From Salipaludibacillus sp. LMS25 (GTDB lineage Bacteria; Bacillota; Bacilli; Bacillales; Salisediminibacteriaceae): DNA of 64,000 nt. Shown piece by piece: positions 1-8,986 of the stretch (its first letter is position 1; each line of letters begins with the position of its first letter). The notes under the pieces are model-generated. The model was not told the DNA's origin. It worked only from the letters and a program-made list of their open reading frames with translations, and did no database searches. The stretch covers positions 2,574,001 to 2,638,000 of the forward strand of contig NZ_CP093299.1 of the NCBI RefSeq assembly GCF_024362805.1. The letters are read 5' to 3'. Position numbers and translations under genes: made by a program.

Positions 1-463
1 ATACAAGATGGGGAGTCCATGCACTCCCTGTCTCATTACATGTCATTTTAGTAAAAGAACATGCTGAAAAAATGCCATCCTAATATAATTGTAGTTATAA
101 TATTTTCTGAACAATCCGAAAATTAAACTTAAGGCTTGCTGGTATGTAAATGTTAGCCGAAGATGAGCCATTAAGAAAGCGTCCGTCTGTAGTGGAGATC
201 AACCCATTCTTATTTTGGTTTAAGGAATTGGATAAGTTAACTCATCTTTTGAAAGAAGTATTGATAGTGTCAAAATTACTTATGCATATAAGCAGATTAT
301 TTTTAGGAATCGTTTAATAAATGCTCATTTTACTTTATCTTAATTGAACATACATTTGTTAACAAACGGTTGTGTAGTGACCATGTACTCTGTAATTTAA
401 TCCATTGGCAATATCAAATCAACATCCCTAAAGCCAAAAATAAGGTGCTCTAACCATCCGCTG

Positions 464-621
464 TTTATCCCCCTTTTAAGGGGCAGTAAAACCCCCACCT
501 CAAAACTTAAGAAGGTCGAAACGTTTAGGTGGGGGATAAACTGCCCCTAAAGGTCCCATAAGTTAAACGAACAATCAGTGGGGATGAAGGAAAACGCCCA
601 CTGATTGAAGCTTAGCTTTAT
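464..621 (+). repeat. dispersed repeat, class A, full length (locus 1)
   Basis: Left TTTAT followed by CCCCC, then stem I GGGGCAGT pairing with ACTGCCCC and inner stem CCCCCACCT pairing with AGGTGGGGG. A second hairpin follows (CAATCAGTGGGG with CCCACTGATTG), and the element ends GAAGCTTAGCTTTAT. It lies downstream of the uspA 3' end. It serves as the reference copy of the class with 45741-45897 and 50253-50410. Confidence 0.9.
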
Positions 622-728
622 CGGTTTTATTTCTTTCTGGATGCTGTATTCCAACATCGATATAGTTACTGCTATTTCTCTTAATTGTATTCAATAAATA
701 GCTGGCGATCTTTCACCCGTCATTAAAA

Positions 729-754
729 CCCGGTCCAGACTACTCTGAACCGGG
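729..754 (-). terminator. terminator of sulP-uspA unit
   Basis: Stem CCCGGT-C-CAGA with TCTGAACCGGG and one internal mismatch. Read on the minus strand it is followed by TTTTAAT, 21 bases beyond the uspA stop. This is the usual form of a factor-independent terminator. Confidence 0.75.
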
Positions 755-774
755 GATAGTGATGTTATATAGCG

Positions 775-1200
775 TTATTTGACCATCAGAACAGGTGCTT
801 TAACGTGTTTAATTACTTTATGGCTGACACTGCCTAAAACCATTGTTTGTACGGTTCCAAGACCTCGGCTCCCAATAACTAACGTGTCATACTCGCCGTG
901 GTTTGCATGCTCAATAATGGATTCGGCTACACCATTACGACCGTGTAATATCGTTGTTTTAGTGGCAATTTTGGCTTCTCTGATTTTGTCTTCAAATGGC
1001 TGAAGCATTTCCTGTCGTTTACGAGAAGCACTGTCTGAATCACCGTAGTGTAACACATCTGTCTTCGATTTACTGCCTGCTACAACGTAAAGAATCTCAA
1101 TTGATGCTTTTTCTTCTAATAAAGCGAGAGAAATGGCTTTATCCGCAGCCCGTATAGAGTGGGCAGAGCCATCAATTGCTAGTAATAAGTTCTTAAACAT
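775..1200 (-). CDS. universal stress protein, UspA family
   Basis: Single-domain Usp of 141 residues, the usual length. The N-terminus (KNLLLAIDGS) gives the first beta strand and the Asp that contacts adenine in family members. The ATP-binding signature G-x2-G-x9-G-S is complete at residues 110-124 (GSRG...LGS), so this is the ATP-binding subclass. It is encoded 16 bases downstream of the SulP carrier on the same strand, so the two are probably co-transcribed. Carrier-plus-Usp pairs are common and suggest that the Usp domain reports nucleotide or stress status to the transporter. That role is inference. The start codon ATG is preceded by a GGAGG-like site (CCTCC on the plus strand at about 1207). 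Confidence 0.93.
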   Translation of the reverse strand: MFKNLLLAIDGSAHSIRAADKAISLALLEEKASIEILYVVAGSKSKTDVLHYGDSDSASRKRQEMLQPFEDKIREAKIATKTTILHGRNGVAESIIEHANHGEYDTLVIGSRGLGTVQTMVLGSVSHKVIKHVKAPVLMVK

Positions 1201-1216
1201 CGTTTTCCTCCCAATT

Positions 1217-2680
1217 TTAATGCCCCGACGCTTTACTTAAGCCACCGATACGGTTGATTAAATCGTTACTTTCTTTGTTCATGCCTTTTAATTCTACCGC
1301 AATGTTTCGTTGCTCAAATTTGCTTTCAATTTTGTCGATGGCACCGACAGCAGAATCGTCCCATAAGTGAGCATTGGAAATATCAAGCACAACTTTATCT
1401 ACATTATCATTATAATCGATTTTTTCCAGAAAATCTGTCACAGAGGCAAAAAACAATTGACCGTGAATATGATACGTTCTAACGTTTTTCTCTGAATTCA
1501 AATACGTTTCCACACGAATTTTAGATACCTTCCATGCAAAGAAAAAGGCACTTAATACAACACCGGCTAGTACACCGATAGACAGGTCGTGTGTATAAAC
1601 GACCGTACTAACAGTGACGATCATGACCGCGGCATCTGTACGAGGGATCCTATGAATGTTTTTCAACGATGACCAGTCAAATGTCCCGATAGATACCATT
1701 ATCATGACACCAGCAAGGGCGGCCATCGGAATTTGTACCACAACACCGCCGAGTACGATGATAAGGAACATTAAGAACACACCAGCAATGAGGGATGATA
1801 ACCGTCCAGTTCCACCGGACTTAACGTTAATAACAGATTGTCCGATCATAGCACAACCTGCCATGCCACCAAAACACCCTGTAATGATATTGGCTATTCC
1901 TTGCCCACGGCTTTCCTTGTTTTTGTTACTTTCAGTATCTGTCATATCGTCAACAATGGAGGCTGTTAAGAGTGACTCTAGTAAGCCAACAATGGCTAAA
2001 GCAACAGAATAAGGAAGAATAATCATGAGTGTTTCCATATTTAATGGAATAGTCGGGAGAGCAAACATAGGCAAAGATTGAGTTAACGTCCCCATATCTC
2101 CTACTGTACGAACACCCATATTCATTGAGATGGCGATGGCCGTCACAACGATAATAGCGACCAATGTGGATGGAACCGCCTTTGTAAATCGTGGCAGGAG
2201 ATATATAATCGCTAGCGTTAACGCCACTAACGCATACATAATCCACGTTTCTCCAACGAAATGCTGCAATTGTGCTGTGAAAATTAAAATTGCCAGTGCA
2301 TTAACAAAGCCGATCATCACGGAACGAGGAATGAATTTCATAAAGACGGAAAGCTTAAATACTCCGAATAATAATTGAATAATTCCTGTTAAAATGGTGG
2401 CGGCCAGTAAATATTCCAGCCCGTGATCGGCCACAAGGGTAGTCATTAGCAAAGCCATAGCACCAGTAGCCCCGGAAATCATCCCAGGTCTTCCTCCTAT
2501 AAATGCAATAACTACAGCGATACAAAATGCTGCATACAAACCTACCATGGGGTCGACCCCTGCAATGATTGAGAAAGCGATAGCTTCAGGAATAAGGGCT
2601 AGAGCCACGACGATGCCTGCAAGGACATCCCCTTTCACATTTGCAAGCCATTCATTTTTCAGTTTTTCTACGTAACTCAC
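1217..2680 (-). CDS. SulP family inorganic anion transporter with STAS domain
   Basis: This 487-residue membrane carrier has about 10-12 hydrophobic segments over residues 15-385 (for example [20 protein letters not shown] near the start, the canonical SulP entry motif) and a cytoplasmic STAS domain at about residues 390-480. SulP proteins carry sulfate, bicarbonate or other anions, usually by Na+ or H+ coupling; the substrate cannot be read from sequence. In alkaliphilic bacilli a bicarbonate role would be reasonable, but that is inference. It is probably the first gene of a two-gene unit with the UspA gene downstream. The length is somewhat short for SulP (typically 500-570), mostly because of short termini. 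Confidence 0.93.
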   Translation of the reverse strand: MSYVEKLKNEWLANVKGDVLAGIVVALALIPEAIAFSIIAGVDPMVGLYAAFCIAVVIAFIGGRPGMISGATGAMALLMTTLVADHGLEYLLAATILTGIIQLLFGVFKLSVFMKFIPRSVMIGFVNALAILIFTAQLQHFVGETWIMYALVALTLAIIYLLPRFTKAVPSTLVAIIVVTAIAISMNMGVRTVGDMGTLTQSLPMFALPTIPLNMETLMIILPYSVALAIVGLLESLLTASIVDDMTDTESNKNKESRGQGIANIITGCFGGMAGCAMIGQSVINVKSGGTGRLSSLIAGVFLMFLIIVLGGVVVQIPMAALAGVMIMVSIGTFDWSSLKNIHRIPRTDAAVMIVTVSTVVYTHDLSIGVLAGVVLSAFFFAWKVSKIRVETYLNSEKNVRTYHIHGQLFFASVTDFLEKIDYNDNVDKVVLDISNAHLWDDSAVGAIDKIESKFEQRNIAVELKGMNKESNDLINRIGGLSKASGH

Positions 2681-3045
2681 ACGTGCACCTCTTTCTATTG
2701 TTTTTAGTTAAAAATAGATGAGCTTCTCCGTAAGAAACTCGGTCGGCAAGAACAAGAGAAGTTTAACAGGTTTTCTATGAAACTCAAAATGGTATGTAAG
2801 CGTCTGTCATTCTATTAATACTCTTTATTACTCTGTTTTTCGCCGTCTAAATCACCTATCTATTAAAGTGGTATAAAAGCTGTTACTTAAGAATCATGAC
2901 AATTTATTCATATATCTTTACAGTAGCACCATTATTTTTACTTAAACAATACACTCTCTCAAACTCCCGTTAAAATGTTTCCGATACGATAAAGAGTGTA
3001 GCAATCGTTCGTATGTTAGGAAAAATAAGGAGGAGATTTGAGGTT
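2681..3045. other. divergent intergenic region sulP / phn operon
   Basis: This 365-base AT-rich gap between divergent transcription units should hold both promoters. TTTAC-type hexamers on the plus strand (TTTACA at 2917, TTTACT at 2937, 20 bases apart) resemble half of a Pho box array. A possible -10 TACGAT lies at 2985-2990 without a good -35, as expected of an activator-dependent promoter. Both are weak matches. No small ORF with a ribosome binding site was found. Confidence 0.35.
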
Positions 3046-4035
3046 ATGTTAAAGTTTTATTTAAGTTTAACTGCTTTTATCATGTTAATGATCATGTCTG
3101 CGTGTGGAGAAAATTCTGAACCCTCTGCTGCCGAAACAGAAAGCAGTGAGGGAAATAATGATGCAGTGGAAGCAGCAGGTGATAAGCGTGAAGGATGGCC
3201 AGAAACGTTCATTTTTGGCCTTTTGCCGATAGAAGATCAAGGGGAGTTAATGAAGCGTCATGAGCCGTTAATCACCTATTTAGAAGATGAGCTAGGTATC
3301 GATGTGGAATTTTACAATGCTACGAGCTATACAGCTCTCATTGAGGCGATGGCAAATGGTCATCTGCATGCCTCTACCTTCGGGCCTTTCGCATATCTAG
3401 TAGCGCATGAAAGAGCGAATGGTGAAGCGTTTGCTATTCCTGTAAATGAAGAAGGGGGAACGGTAGAAGATATTTATTACTATGCGCAAATGATTACCCT
3501 GGAGGAGCATAACATTGACGCTCTAGCAGACATTGAAGGTCAATCATTAGCATATGCCGATCCTGCATCAGCATCAGGTCATCTCTTTCCAAAAGCGATG
3601 TTAATTAATGAACTAGGTTTAACGTTAGATAATGTGGATGAGTTCCCTTCTGACGTGGTGTTCTCAGGAAGTCATGAAGCCTCACTTTACTCTGTTTTAA
3701 ATGGTGATGTAAAAACTGCTGGCGTGTGTAGCACATGCATAGAACTTGTATTTGAAAGAGTTGAAGACCATGAAAATTTTGATCAATTGAAAGTTTTTCA
3801 TGAGTCAGAACCAATTCCAGGCGGTCCTTATGTGATTCAAGGAGATTTACCTGATTCTTTTAAACAAGCGGTTAAGGAAGCCTTTTTAACAATGGAAGAC
3901 AGCGAGGTAGGACAAGAATTTCTTGAAGCAAATGAGTATCATGGCGGCTTTTTTGAAATCGATCATGACACATACGATGTTGTTCAAGAAACAGCAGAAG
4001 CTCTAGGAATGAGTCCGGAAGAATTGTTGGAATAA
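3046..4035 (+). CDS. phnD: phosphonate/phosphite-type ABC transporter, substrate-binding lipoprotein (PhnD family)
   Basis: Secreted lipoprotein of 329 residues. A basic-hydrophobic signal ends in the lipobox MSAC with lipidated Cys20, followed by a Glu/Ser-rich linker. The mature part has the PhnD-type periplasmic binding fold (FIFGLLPIEDQ, the ASTFGPFAYL ligand loop and a SASGHLFP segment). The start at 3046 is preferred because AAGGAGGAG sits 8-10 bases upstream; the in-frame ATG at 3013 has no ribosome binding site and would bury the signal peptide. It is the first gene of phnD-phnC-phnE1-phnE2, whose proteins import phosphonates, phosphite or related compounds. No C-P lyase or phosphonatase genes are adjacent, so the substrate is unknown. 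Phosphate-starvation control is plausible but not proven. Confidence 0.93.
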   Translation: MLKFYLSLTAFIMLMIMSACGENSEPSAAETESSEGNNDAVEAAGDKREGWPETFIFGLLPIEDQGELMKRHEPLITYLEDELGIDVEFYNATSYTALIEAMANGHLHASTFGPFAYLVAHERANGEAFAIPVNEEGGTVEDIYYYAQMITLEEHNIDALADIEGQSLAYADPASASGHLFPKAMLINELGLTLDNVDEFPSDVVFSGSHEASLYSVLNGDVKTAGVCSTCIELVFERVEDHENFDQLKVFHESEPIPGGPYVIQGDLPDSFKQAVKEAFLTMEDSEVGQEFLEANEYHGGFFEIDHDTYDVVQETAEALGMSPEELLE

Positions 4036-4081
4036 GGATTCCCCTGTTTAGACACGTAGATGTAGAAAGGAAGATGGCGCG

Positions 4082-4831
4082 ATGCAAGAAACACTATTAG
4101 AGGTAAAGAACCTCACCATGGTTTTTCCCGATGGCACTGAAGCATTAAAAGGCATTAACGTCACGATAAAAAAGGGTGAGCTTGTTTCAATTATCGGGCC
4201 GAGTGGGGCAGGGAAAAGCACACTTATGAGATCGCTCAATCTTCTTAATAAGCCGACTGGAGGGAGTATTTCTTTCGCAGGTGAAAATGTCCTAGCTGCT
4301 AAAGGTCGGCAATTACGGCACATTCGCAGGAGGATTGGGATGGTCTTTCAGCATTTTAATCTCGTTAAACGTTCCCCAGCCTATTTAAATGTTCTGCATG
4401 GACGTCTTGGCTATGTATCCGCAATTAAAGGTGGTTTAGGACGGTTTTCTGAAGCAGATACGCGGGATGCATTAGAGATCTTACGACGGGTTGGTTTGGA
4501 AGATCATGCGTTTAAACGGGCGGATGAACTATCTGGAGGTCAACAGCAACGGGTGGGGATAGCACGAGCAATTGCGCAATCACCCTCATTACTATTGGCT
4601 GATGAACCGATTGCGAGTCTTGATCCATCTTCTTCTAAAAATGTCATGTCCTATTTAAAAAGTGTCTGTCAGGAAGAGGGCCTGACGTCAATCGTAAATC
4701 TTCACCAAGTAGAGTTTGCAAAGCAATTTGCAGATAGAATTATTGGTGTGAAGGCAGGAGAAATAGTGTTTGACGGAACACCAAAAGAATTAACGGATGG
4801 CATCACTGACTATCTTTATTATTCCGCTTAA
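4082..4831 (+). CDS. phnC: phosphonate-type ABC transporter ATPase PhnC
   Basis: This 249-residue ABC ATPase energises the importer encoded around it. Walker A (GPSGAGKST) is at residues 39-47, with Q-loop FQHFNLV, signature LSGGQQQR and Walker B LLLADEP followed by the D-loop ASLD. The H-loop His lies in NLHQVEFA. The VNLHQ form of the H-loop region and the RRRIGMVFQ segment are characteristic of PhnC proteins. It has normal length for the family. It lies 46 bases after phnD with a purine-rich ribosome binding site (GAAAGGAAG) before ATG, and 12 bases before phnE1, so one operon is likely. Confidence 0.94.
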   Translation: MQETLLEVKNLTMVFPDGTEALKGINVTIKKGELVSIIGPSGAGKSTLMRSLNLLNKPTGGSISFAGENVLAAKGRQLRHIRRRIGMVFQHFNLVKRSPAYLNVLHGRLGYVSAIKGGLGRFSEADTRDALEILRRVGLEDHAFKRADELSGGQQQRVGIARAIAQSPSLLLADEPIASLDPSSSKNVMSYLKSVCQEEGLTSIVNLHQVEFAKQFADRIIGVKAGEIVFDGTPKELTDGITDYLYYSA

Positions 4832-4843
4832 GGAGGGCGAGAG

Positions 4844-5686
4844 ATGAGCTCTTTAGCCAAACAACTCACTCATCCAATAAAGGAAGAAAAGCGAGACTTA
4901 ATGCCTGAATTAAAACGACGAAGGAAAATGGTATCAAAAAACCGTGGGGTTATTTGGACGATTATAACGGCTTTAATTGTATGGGCTTGGCATGGCACAG
5001 GGTTTAATCTTTCATTTATATACACCGGTGCTGCGAATATGACCGCGTTTATATTTACAGAATTACTGCCACCAGATTTTTCAGCTGCCGGTCGTTATAT
5101 CCAGCCAGCTCTCCAAACCTTATATATGAGCTTCGTAGGCATGGTGTTTGCTGTCGTTTTTTCACTTGTACTTGGATTTATGGCTGCGAAAAATACGTCA
5201 TTTCATCCTGTATTAGCGTTTAGTTCAAGAGCATTTATTGCTTTTTTACGAGCGATTCCCGCCATCATTTGGGGGACGACCCTTGTCGTTGCGTTTGGGA
5301 TCGGGCCACTAGCTGGTACCCTTGCATTAGGACTTTCAGGCATTGGTGTTTTAGGAAAAGCATTTGCTGATGTTCTGGAAGAGATTGATAGCGCCCAAGT
5401 GGAAGCAGTAAAAGCCACTGGTGCTACTTGGTTTCAAACAATGGGGCAAGGTGTGTGGCCTCAGTTTAAGACAGGGTTTGTGGCATGGTCGCTATATAAA
5501 ATGGATTTAAATATTCGCGAAGCGGCTGTTTTAGGCTTAATAGGTGCAGGGGGCATTGGCTATACCCTTCAAGGGAATATCAATTTGTTTCAATATAAAC
5601 AAGCGAGTGTCGGTATTATCATGATCTTCGCTCTCATCTTACTTGTAGAATTTACGACGGCTAAAATAAGGGAGAAGTTATTATGA
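4844..5686 (+). CDS. phnE: phosphonate-type ABC transporter permease PhnE (first copy)
   Basis: This 280-residue integral membrane permease of the PhnE family has one cytoplasmic N-terminal tail and about 6 hydrophobic segments. The EAA-type coupling motif is visible as EEIDSAQVEAVKATGA (about residues 180-195), which docks on the PhnC ATPase. AGGAGGGCGAG provides a strong ribosome binding site before ATG. The 3' end overlaps the next gene by four bases (ATGA), indicating translational coupling. With phnE2 it probably forms a heterodimeric channel. Confidence 0.92.
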   Translation: MSSLAKQLTHPIKEEKRDLMPELKRRRKMVSKNRGVIWTIITALIVWAWHGTGFNLSFIYTGAANMTAFIFTELLPPDFSAAGRYIQPALQTLYMSFVGMVFAVVFSLVLGFMAAKNTSFHPVLAFSSRAFIAFLRAIPAIIWGTTLVVAFGIGPLAGTLALGLSGIGVLGKAFADVLEEIDSAQVEAVKATGATWFQTMGQGVWPQFKTGFVAWSLYKMDLNIREAAVLGLIGAGGIGYTLQGNINLFQYKQASVGIIMIFALILLVEFTTAKIREKLL

Positions 5687-6483
5687 CACCTTATATGAAT
5701 CAAAAAAAACAGCTGACGAAGGCGATATATATTAGCTTGTTTCTCTTTATTTTTATAGTTAGTCTCTTGCAAATCGGTATTTTGGATAGTCGCCTATTTG
5801 AAGCTGCATCAAGAGTGGAATCTTTGCTCATTAGTATGTTCCCTCCAGTTATTTCTGAGCCGATTGACATTGCTGGAGCTGCGATGGAATCTCTTCAAGT
5901 AACGATAATGGGGACACTGTGGGGGATGATATTTTCCATCGTGTTAGCAATGTTTGCCGCTAAAAATGTAGCGCCTCATATAAGTATCAGTTACGGGGTT
6001 AAAGCATTTGCTGCCTTTGTGAGAGCGGTCCCTGCGTTAATATGGGCGTTACTCTTTATCGTGGCCGTAGGCCTTGGCCCGACACCTGGCATATTAGCTC
6101 TTGCTGTCAACAGTGTTGGTATGCTGGTAAAGGTATACGCTGAAGCGATTGAAGAAATTGATCATGGTGTTATTGATGCGCTGAAAGCAACGGGCGCCTC
6201 TAAGTTTCAACTCGTTATGCAAGGTGTCATTCCGAGTGTCATGTCTAGTATCATTTCCTGGTCAATCTTTAGGTTTGATATTAATATTCGATATGCGGCT
6301 GTATTAGGAGTGGTTGGAGCAGGGGGAATTGGTTGGGAGTTAGTCCGAGCCTCCCGTATTATGGCATATGATGAGGTGCTTGGCATTACCCTCGTTATTT
6401 TTGCCATGATTTTATGTGCTGAACTTCTAACACGTTATTTAAAGATGAAATCTGATATGGTCACGTTAAAAGCAATGGAATAG
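5683..6483 (+). CDS. phnE: phosphonate-type ABC transporter permease PhnE (second copy)
   Basis: Second PhnE-type permease, 266 residues, paralogous to the preceding gene. It shows the same segment order, the same ALKATGA coupling motif (here preceded by EEIDHGVID) and a C-terminal AAVLGVVGAGGIG block. Two different permease genes in one phn operon are common in Firmicutes and imply a heterodimer. The gene begins inside the phnE1 stop (ATGA overlap). It is the last gene of the operon; a class B repeat follows 55 bases later, and no separate hairpin with a U-tract is visible between them. Confidence 0.92.
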   Translation: MTPYMNQKKQLTKAIYISLFLFIFIVSLLQIGILDSRLFEAASRVESLLISMFPPVISEPIDIAGAAMESLQVTIMGTLWGMIFSIVLAMFAAKNVAPHISISYGVKAFAAFVRAVPALIWALLFIVAVGLGPTPGILALAVNSVGMLVKVYAEAIEEIDHGVIDALKATGASKFQLVMQGVIPSVMSSIISWSIFRFDINIRYAAVLGVVGAGGIGWELVRASRIMAYDEVLGITLVIFAMILCAELLTRYLKMKSDMVTLKAME

Positions 6484-6538
6484 CGGTTTTTAGCTGGGCG
6501 ATCTAGTGTCAGGTTAACAATGAGATTAATAGAAACAA

Positions 6539-6675
6539 TTTATCACAGCTAACCGGCCGAAAAACCCCAGCCTTAGAATACAGAGGAGAGATAACGGACG
6601 CTAATGTCCTGATTCACTTATCTCCCAATCAGTGGGAGAAGAACGAAAACGCCACTGATTGAAGCTTAGCTTTAT
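6539..6675 (+). repeat. dispersed repeat, class B with class A-type tail (locus 2)
   Basis: Starts TTTATCACAG, has degraded left stem CCGGCCG against ACGGACG, then the second hairpin CAATCAGTGGGAG / GCCACTGATTG, and ends GAAGCTTAGCTTTAT, the tail otherwise typical of class A. It is therefore a possible A/B recombinant. It separates the phn operon from the HAD gene. Confidence 0.85.
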
Positions 6676-6712
6676 ACTTAAAGGGCATTGGAAAATGGAA
6701 AGGAAGTGACAG

Positions 6713-7510
6713 GTGGTGGGAATTAAAGCGCTGTTTATTGATATGGATGGTACCCTTTTAACACGGGATAACAGTATATCGCCGAGAAACTTGGCTGTTC
6801 TCCAACACTTAAAACAGCAAGGCATGCATGTGTTTCTTGCCACAGGACGGCAAATGGACATTACATTTCCATATCATCAAATGCTCGGCTTATCCACTCC
6901 GATGATTTGCCTTAACGGAGCCGCTATTTATGAGTCGTTTTCGCTAGATCCCCTCTTGATTAGGACACTAACTCTTGAGCCATTATTACATGAGTTAGTA
7001 GTAAGTTGCCCAGGTAATGTCATTATCCACAGCGTAGAGGGAATGTATTGCAAAAGAATGGATAACGTCGTTAAACGATGGATAACTGAAGGACGGAAAG
7101 AACCAGTATATATAGGAGATTTAAAACATGTCAAACCGGAAAATGCTTTAAAATATAGTATTATGACAGGGTTCCCTGGCACTTCTTTCGACTATTATTT
7201 TGTGGACAATAATGACGTCATTAGATGGCAGGACGGCATAGAAATTGTGCCAAAAGGAGTATCAAAATGGTCGGCAATGCAATATGTGATGAATAAATAT
7301 CATCTTTCAAATGACATGGTGATGGCTTTTGGTGACGGCCCAAATGATAGTGAGATGCTTCGGGAAGCTGGTACAGGTGTGGCGATGGGAAATGCAACAG
7401 ATGAAGTGAAACGTGCCGCAGACTTTGTGACAGGCCATCATGAACAGGACGGGCTTGCAGACTTTATCGAAAAACATCTGCTTAAACCCTTTGCTGCGCA
7501 TAGATATTAA
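6713..7510 (+). CDS. Cof-type HAD-IIB family phosphatase
   Basis: Cytosolic haloacid-dehalogenase phosphatase of 265 residues. Motif I FIDMDGTLL has nucleophile Asp10 and acid/base Asp12. Motif II is in FLATGR, with the cap domain between about residues 80 and 180, and motif IV is GDGPNDSEML near residue 204. The YbjI/YidA/Cof subgroup dephosphorylates sugar phosphates, FMN or similar metabolites, and the substrate cannot be told from sequence. The GTG start at 6713 is supported by AAAGGAAGTG about 6 bases upstream. It stands alone between a dispersed repeat and its own terminator, so it is probably monocistronic. Confidence 0.9.
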   Translation: MVGIKALFIDMDGTLLTRDNSISPRNLAVLQHLKQQGMHVFLATGRQMDITFPYHQMLGLSTPMICLNGAAIYESFSLDPLLIRTLTLEPLLHELVVSCPGNVIIHSVEGMYCKRMDNVVKRWITEGRKEPVYIGDLKHVKPENALKYSIMTGFPGTSFDYYFVDNNDVIRWQDGIEIVPKGVSKWSAMQYVMNKYHLSNDMVMAFGDGPNDSEMLREAGTGVAMGNATDEVKRAADFVTGHHEQDGLADFIEKHLLKPFAAHRY

Positions 7511-7512
7511 TG

Positions 7513-7542
7513 AGAACCTTGTGATCGAAAGGTTCTTTTTTT
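7513..7542 (+). terminator. terminator after HAD gene
   Basis: AGAACCTT, loop GTGATCGA, then AAGGTTCT followed by a run of seven T. It begins 3 bases after the stop codon. Strong factor-independent terminator. Confidence 0.9.
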
Positions 7543-7627
7543 GTTCGAAGAGGTGTGATGTAAAGAGTAAAAAAAAGGGTGTGAAAATAATACGTGACCT
7601 ATAAAGTGAGAGGGAATTGTCGCGTAT

Positions 7628-7644
7628 AGTGGTATAGACAACTA
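7628..7644 (+). promoter_or_regulatory. NagR (YvoA)-type dre operator upstream of nagAB
   Basis: AGTGGTATAGACAACTA closely resembles the dre operator bound by the GntR-family repressor NagR in B. subtilis (core TGGTMTAGACCA). It overlaps the candidate -35 hexamer of the nagAB promoter, so binding would block RNA polymerase. The match to the published consensus is from memory; no NagR gene is in the window. Confidence 0.6.
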
Positions 7645-7663
7645 AACAAATGTTTGATATACT
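7635..7663 (+). promoter_or_regulatory. sigma-A promoter of nagAB
   Basis: TAGACA (7635-7640), 17-base spacer, TATACT (7658-7663). Both hexamers are one mismatch from consensus. The -35 lies inside the dre-like operator. The transcript leader would be about 125 bases. Confidence 0.6.
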
Positions 7664-7794
7664 TTACTATGAGGTAAACAAGAATGTAAAGCATTTGCTA
7701 GAGGTATAACAATAGTCTAAACGAAAAAAGTCTATAAAAGTTTTCAATTGCTGTAAGGAATGTCATATGTCCAAGGAATGTGGAGGGGGAAAGC

Positions 7795-8964
7795 ATGATG
7801 AAAACAATCTATTTTAATAATGCCATTTTATATAGTGAAACGGACCTCATAAAAGAGCCAGTCATTTCAATTGAGAACAACCAAATTATGTCTATCAAAA
7901 CCAAGTCGGAAGTTCCTTCCATTGATGAGGAGATTAAATTTAATGAGTCTGAGCCTGTAGCGATCGTGCCAGGTTTTATTGATATACATATACACGGAGC
8001 CGCAGGTGCTGATGTTATGGATGGGGAAAAAGAGGCCTTACAAACAATGAGAACGGCCCTTCCAGCAGAAGGAACCACTTCTTTTTTAGCTACAACCATC
8101 ACGCAACAACATGAGGCAAAGCTTCAGGCACTGAAGACTATAAAGAACGTTATCGTACAACAAGATAAACGAGGGGCAGACATTCTAGGTGTCCACCTTG
8201 AAGGGCCGTTTATTTCTAAAAAACGAGCAGGAGCCCAGCCGAGTGAATTTATTCAGCAGGCTGATAATCACCTTTTTCAAGAATTTCAAGAAGCAAGTGG
8301 ACATCATATTAAGCTTGTGACGATGGCACCGGAAGAGGATCCAGATGGCGAGCTTATATCTTTGCTATGTGAACAGCAAGTCATTCCTTCAATAGGTCAC
8401 TCCAATGCCACGTATGACGAGGTGGTCAAGGCTATCGAGAAAGGCATGTCCCAAGTCACCCACCTTTTTAACGGAATGAAAGGCGTGCACCATCGGGATT
8501 TAGGTGTGGCCGGTGCCGCACTATTGCATGATGAGTTAATGACGGAGCTTATTGTGGACGGTATTCATGTTTCCCCACCGATGGTTAAACTCGCTTACAA
8601 ATCAAAGGGGGCGGATAACATTATTTTAATTACGGATGCTATGAGAGCAAAAGGTATGGCGCAAGGAGAATCTACATTAGGCGGCCAAAAAGTAATCGTG
8701 AATCACGATAGAGCTACTTTAGAAGACGGGACTTTAGCCGGAAGTATTTTGAAAATGAATAACGCTATAAAAAATATGATGAGTTATACAGGCTGTTCTT
8801 TAAAAGAGGCAGTGCAAATGGCCTCATTAAACCCTGCTAAACAGCTGCGTATCGATGATCGGAAAGGCAGTCTAGCCGTTGGGAAAGACGCAGATTTCAC
8901 CGTATTATCCCCTGCAATGACAGTGTTACAAACGTATGTAATGGGTGAAAAGGTATTTGGCTAA
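7795..8964 (+). CDS. nagA: N-acetylglucosamine-6-phosphate deacetylase
   Basis: This cytosolic enzyme of 389 residues removes acetate from GlcNAc-6-phosphate, giving glucosamine-6-phosphate for NagB. Amidohydrolase landmarks are all present: metal-binding HIHG in PGFIDIHIHGA, the metal-ligand Glu in GVHLEGPFI, His in IGHSNA, His in THLFNGM and catalytic Asp in LITDAM. The start is taken at ATG 7795 because GGAGGGGG lies 5-6 bases upstream; an immediately following ATG (7798) is an alternative, and the in-frame GTG at 7780 would overlap the ribosome binding site. It forms an operon with nagB 22 bases downstream, feeding amino sugars from peptidoglycan turnover or chitin into glycolysis. Confidence 0.95.
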   Translation: MMKTIYFNNAILYSETDLIKEPVISIENNQIMSIKTKSEVPSIDEEIKFNESEPVAIVPGFIDIHIHGAAGADVMDGEKEALQTMRTALPAEGTTSFLATTITQQHEAKLQALKTIKNVIVQQDKRGADILGVHLEGPFISKKRAGAQPSEFIQQADNHLFQEFQEASGHHIKLVTMAPEEDPDGELISLLCEQQVIPSIGHSNATYDEVVKAIEKGMSQVTHLFNGMKGVHHRDLGVAGAALLHDELMTELIVDGIHVSPPMVKLAYKSKGADNIILITDAMRAKGMAQGESTLGGQKVIVNHDRATLEDGTLAGSILKMNNAIKNMMSYTGCSLKEAVQMASLNPAKQLRIDDRKGSLAVGKDADFTVLSPAMTVLQTYVMGEKVFG

Positions 8965-8986
8965 AAAGTAAGGGAGGATAAGGATT

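Larger units (their letters stand above)
1..774. other. intergenic, no gene seen
   Basis: No convincing coding frame or RNA gene was found. The stretch holds one full-length class A dispersed repeat (464-621) and the uspA terminator (729-754). A small GC hairpin (GGGGAGT / ACTCCC, about 11-32) could end a gene lying outside the window. The rest is AT-rich without recognisable structure. Confidence 0.6.
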
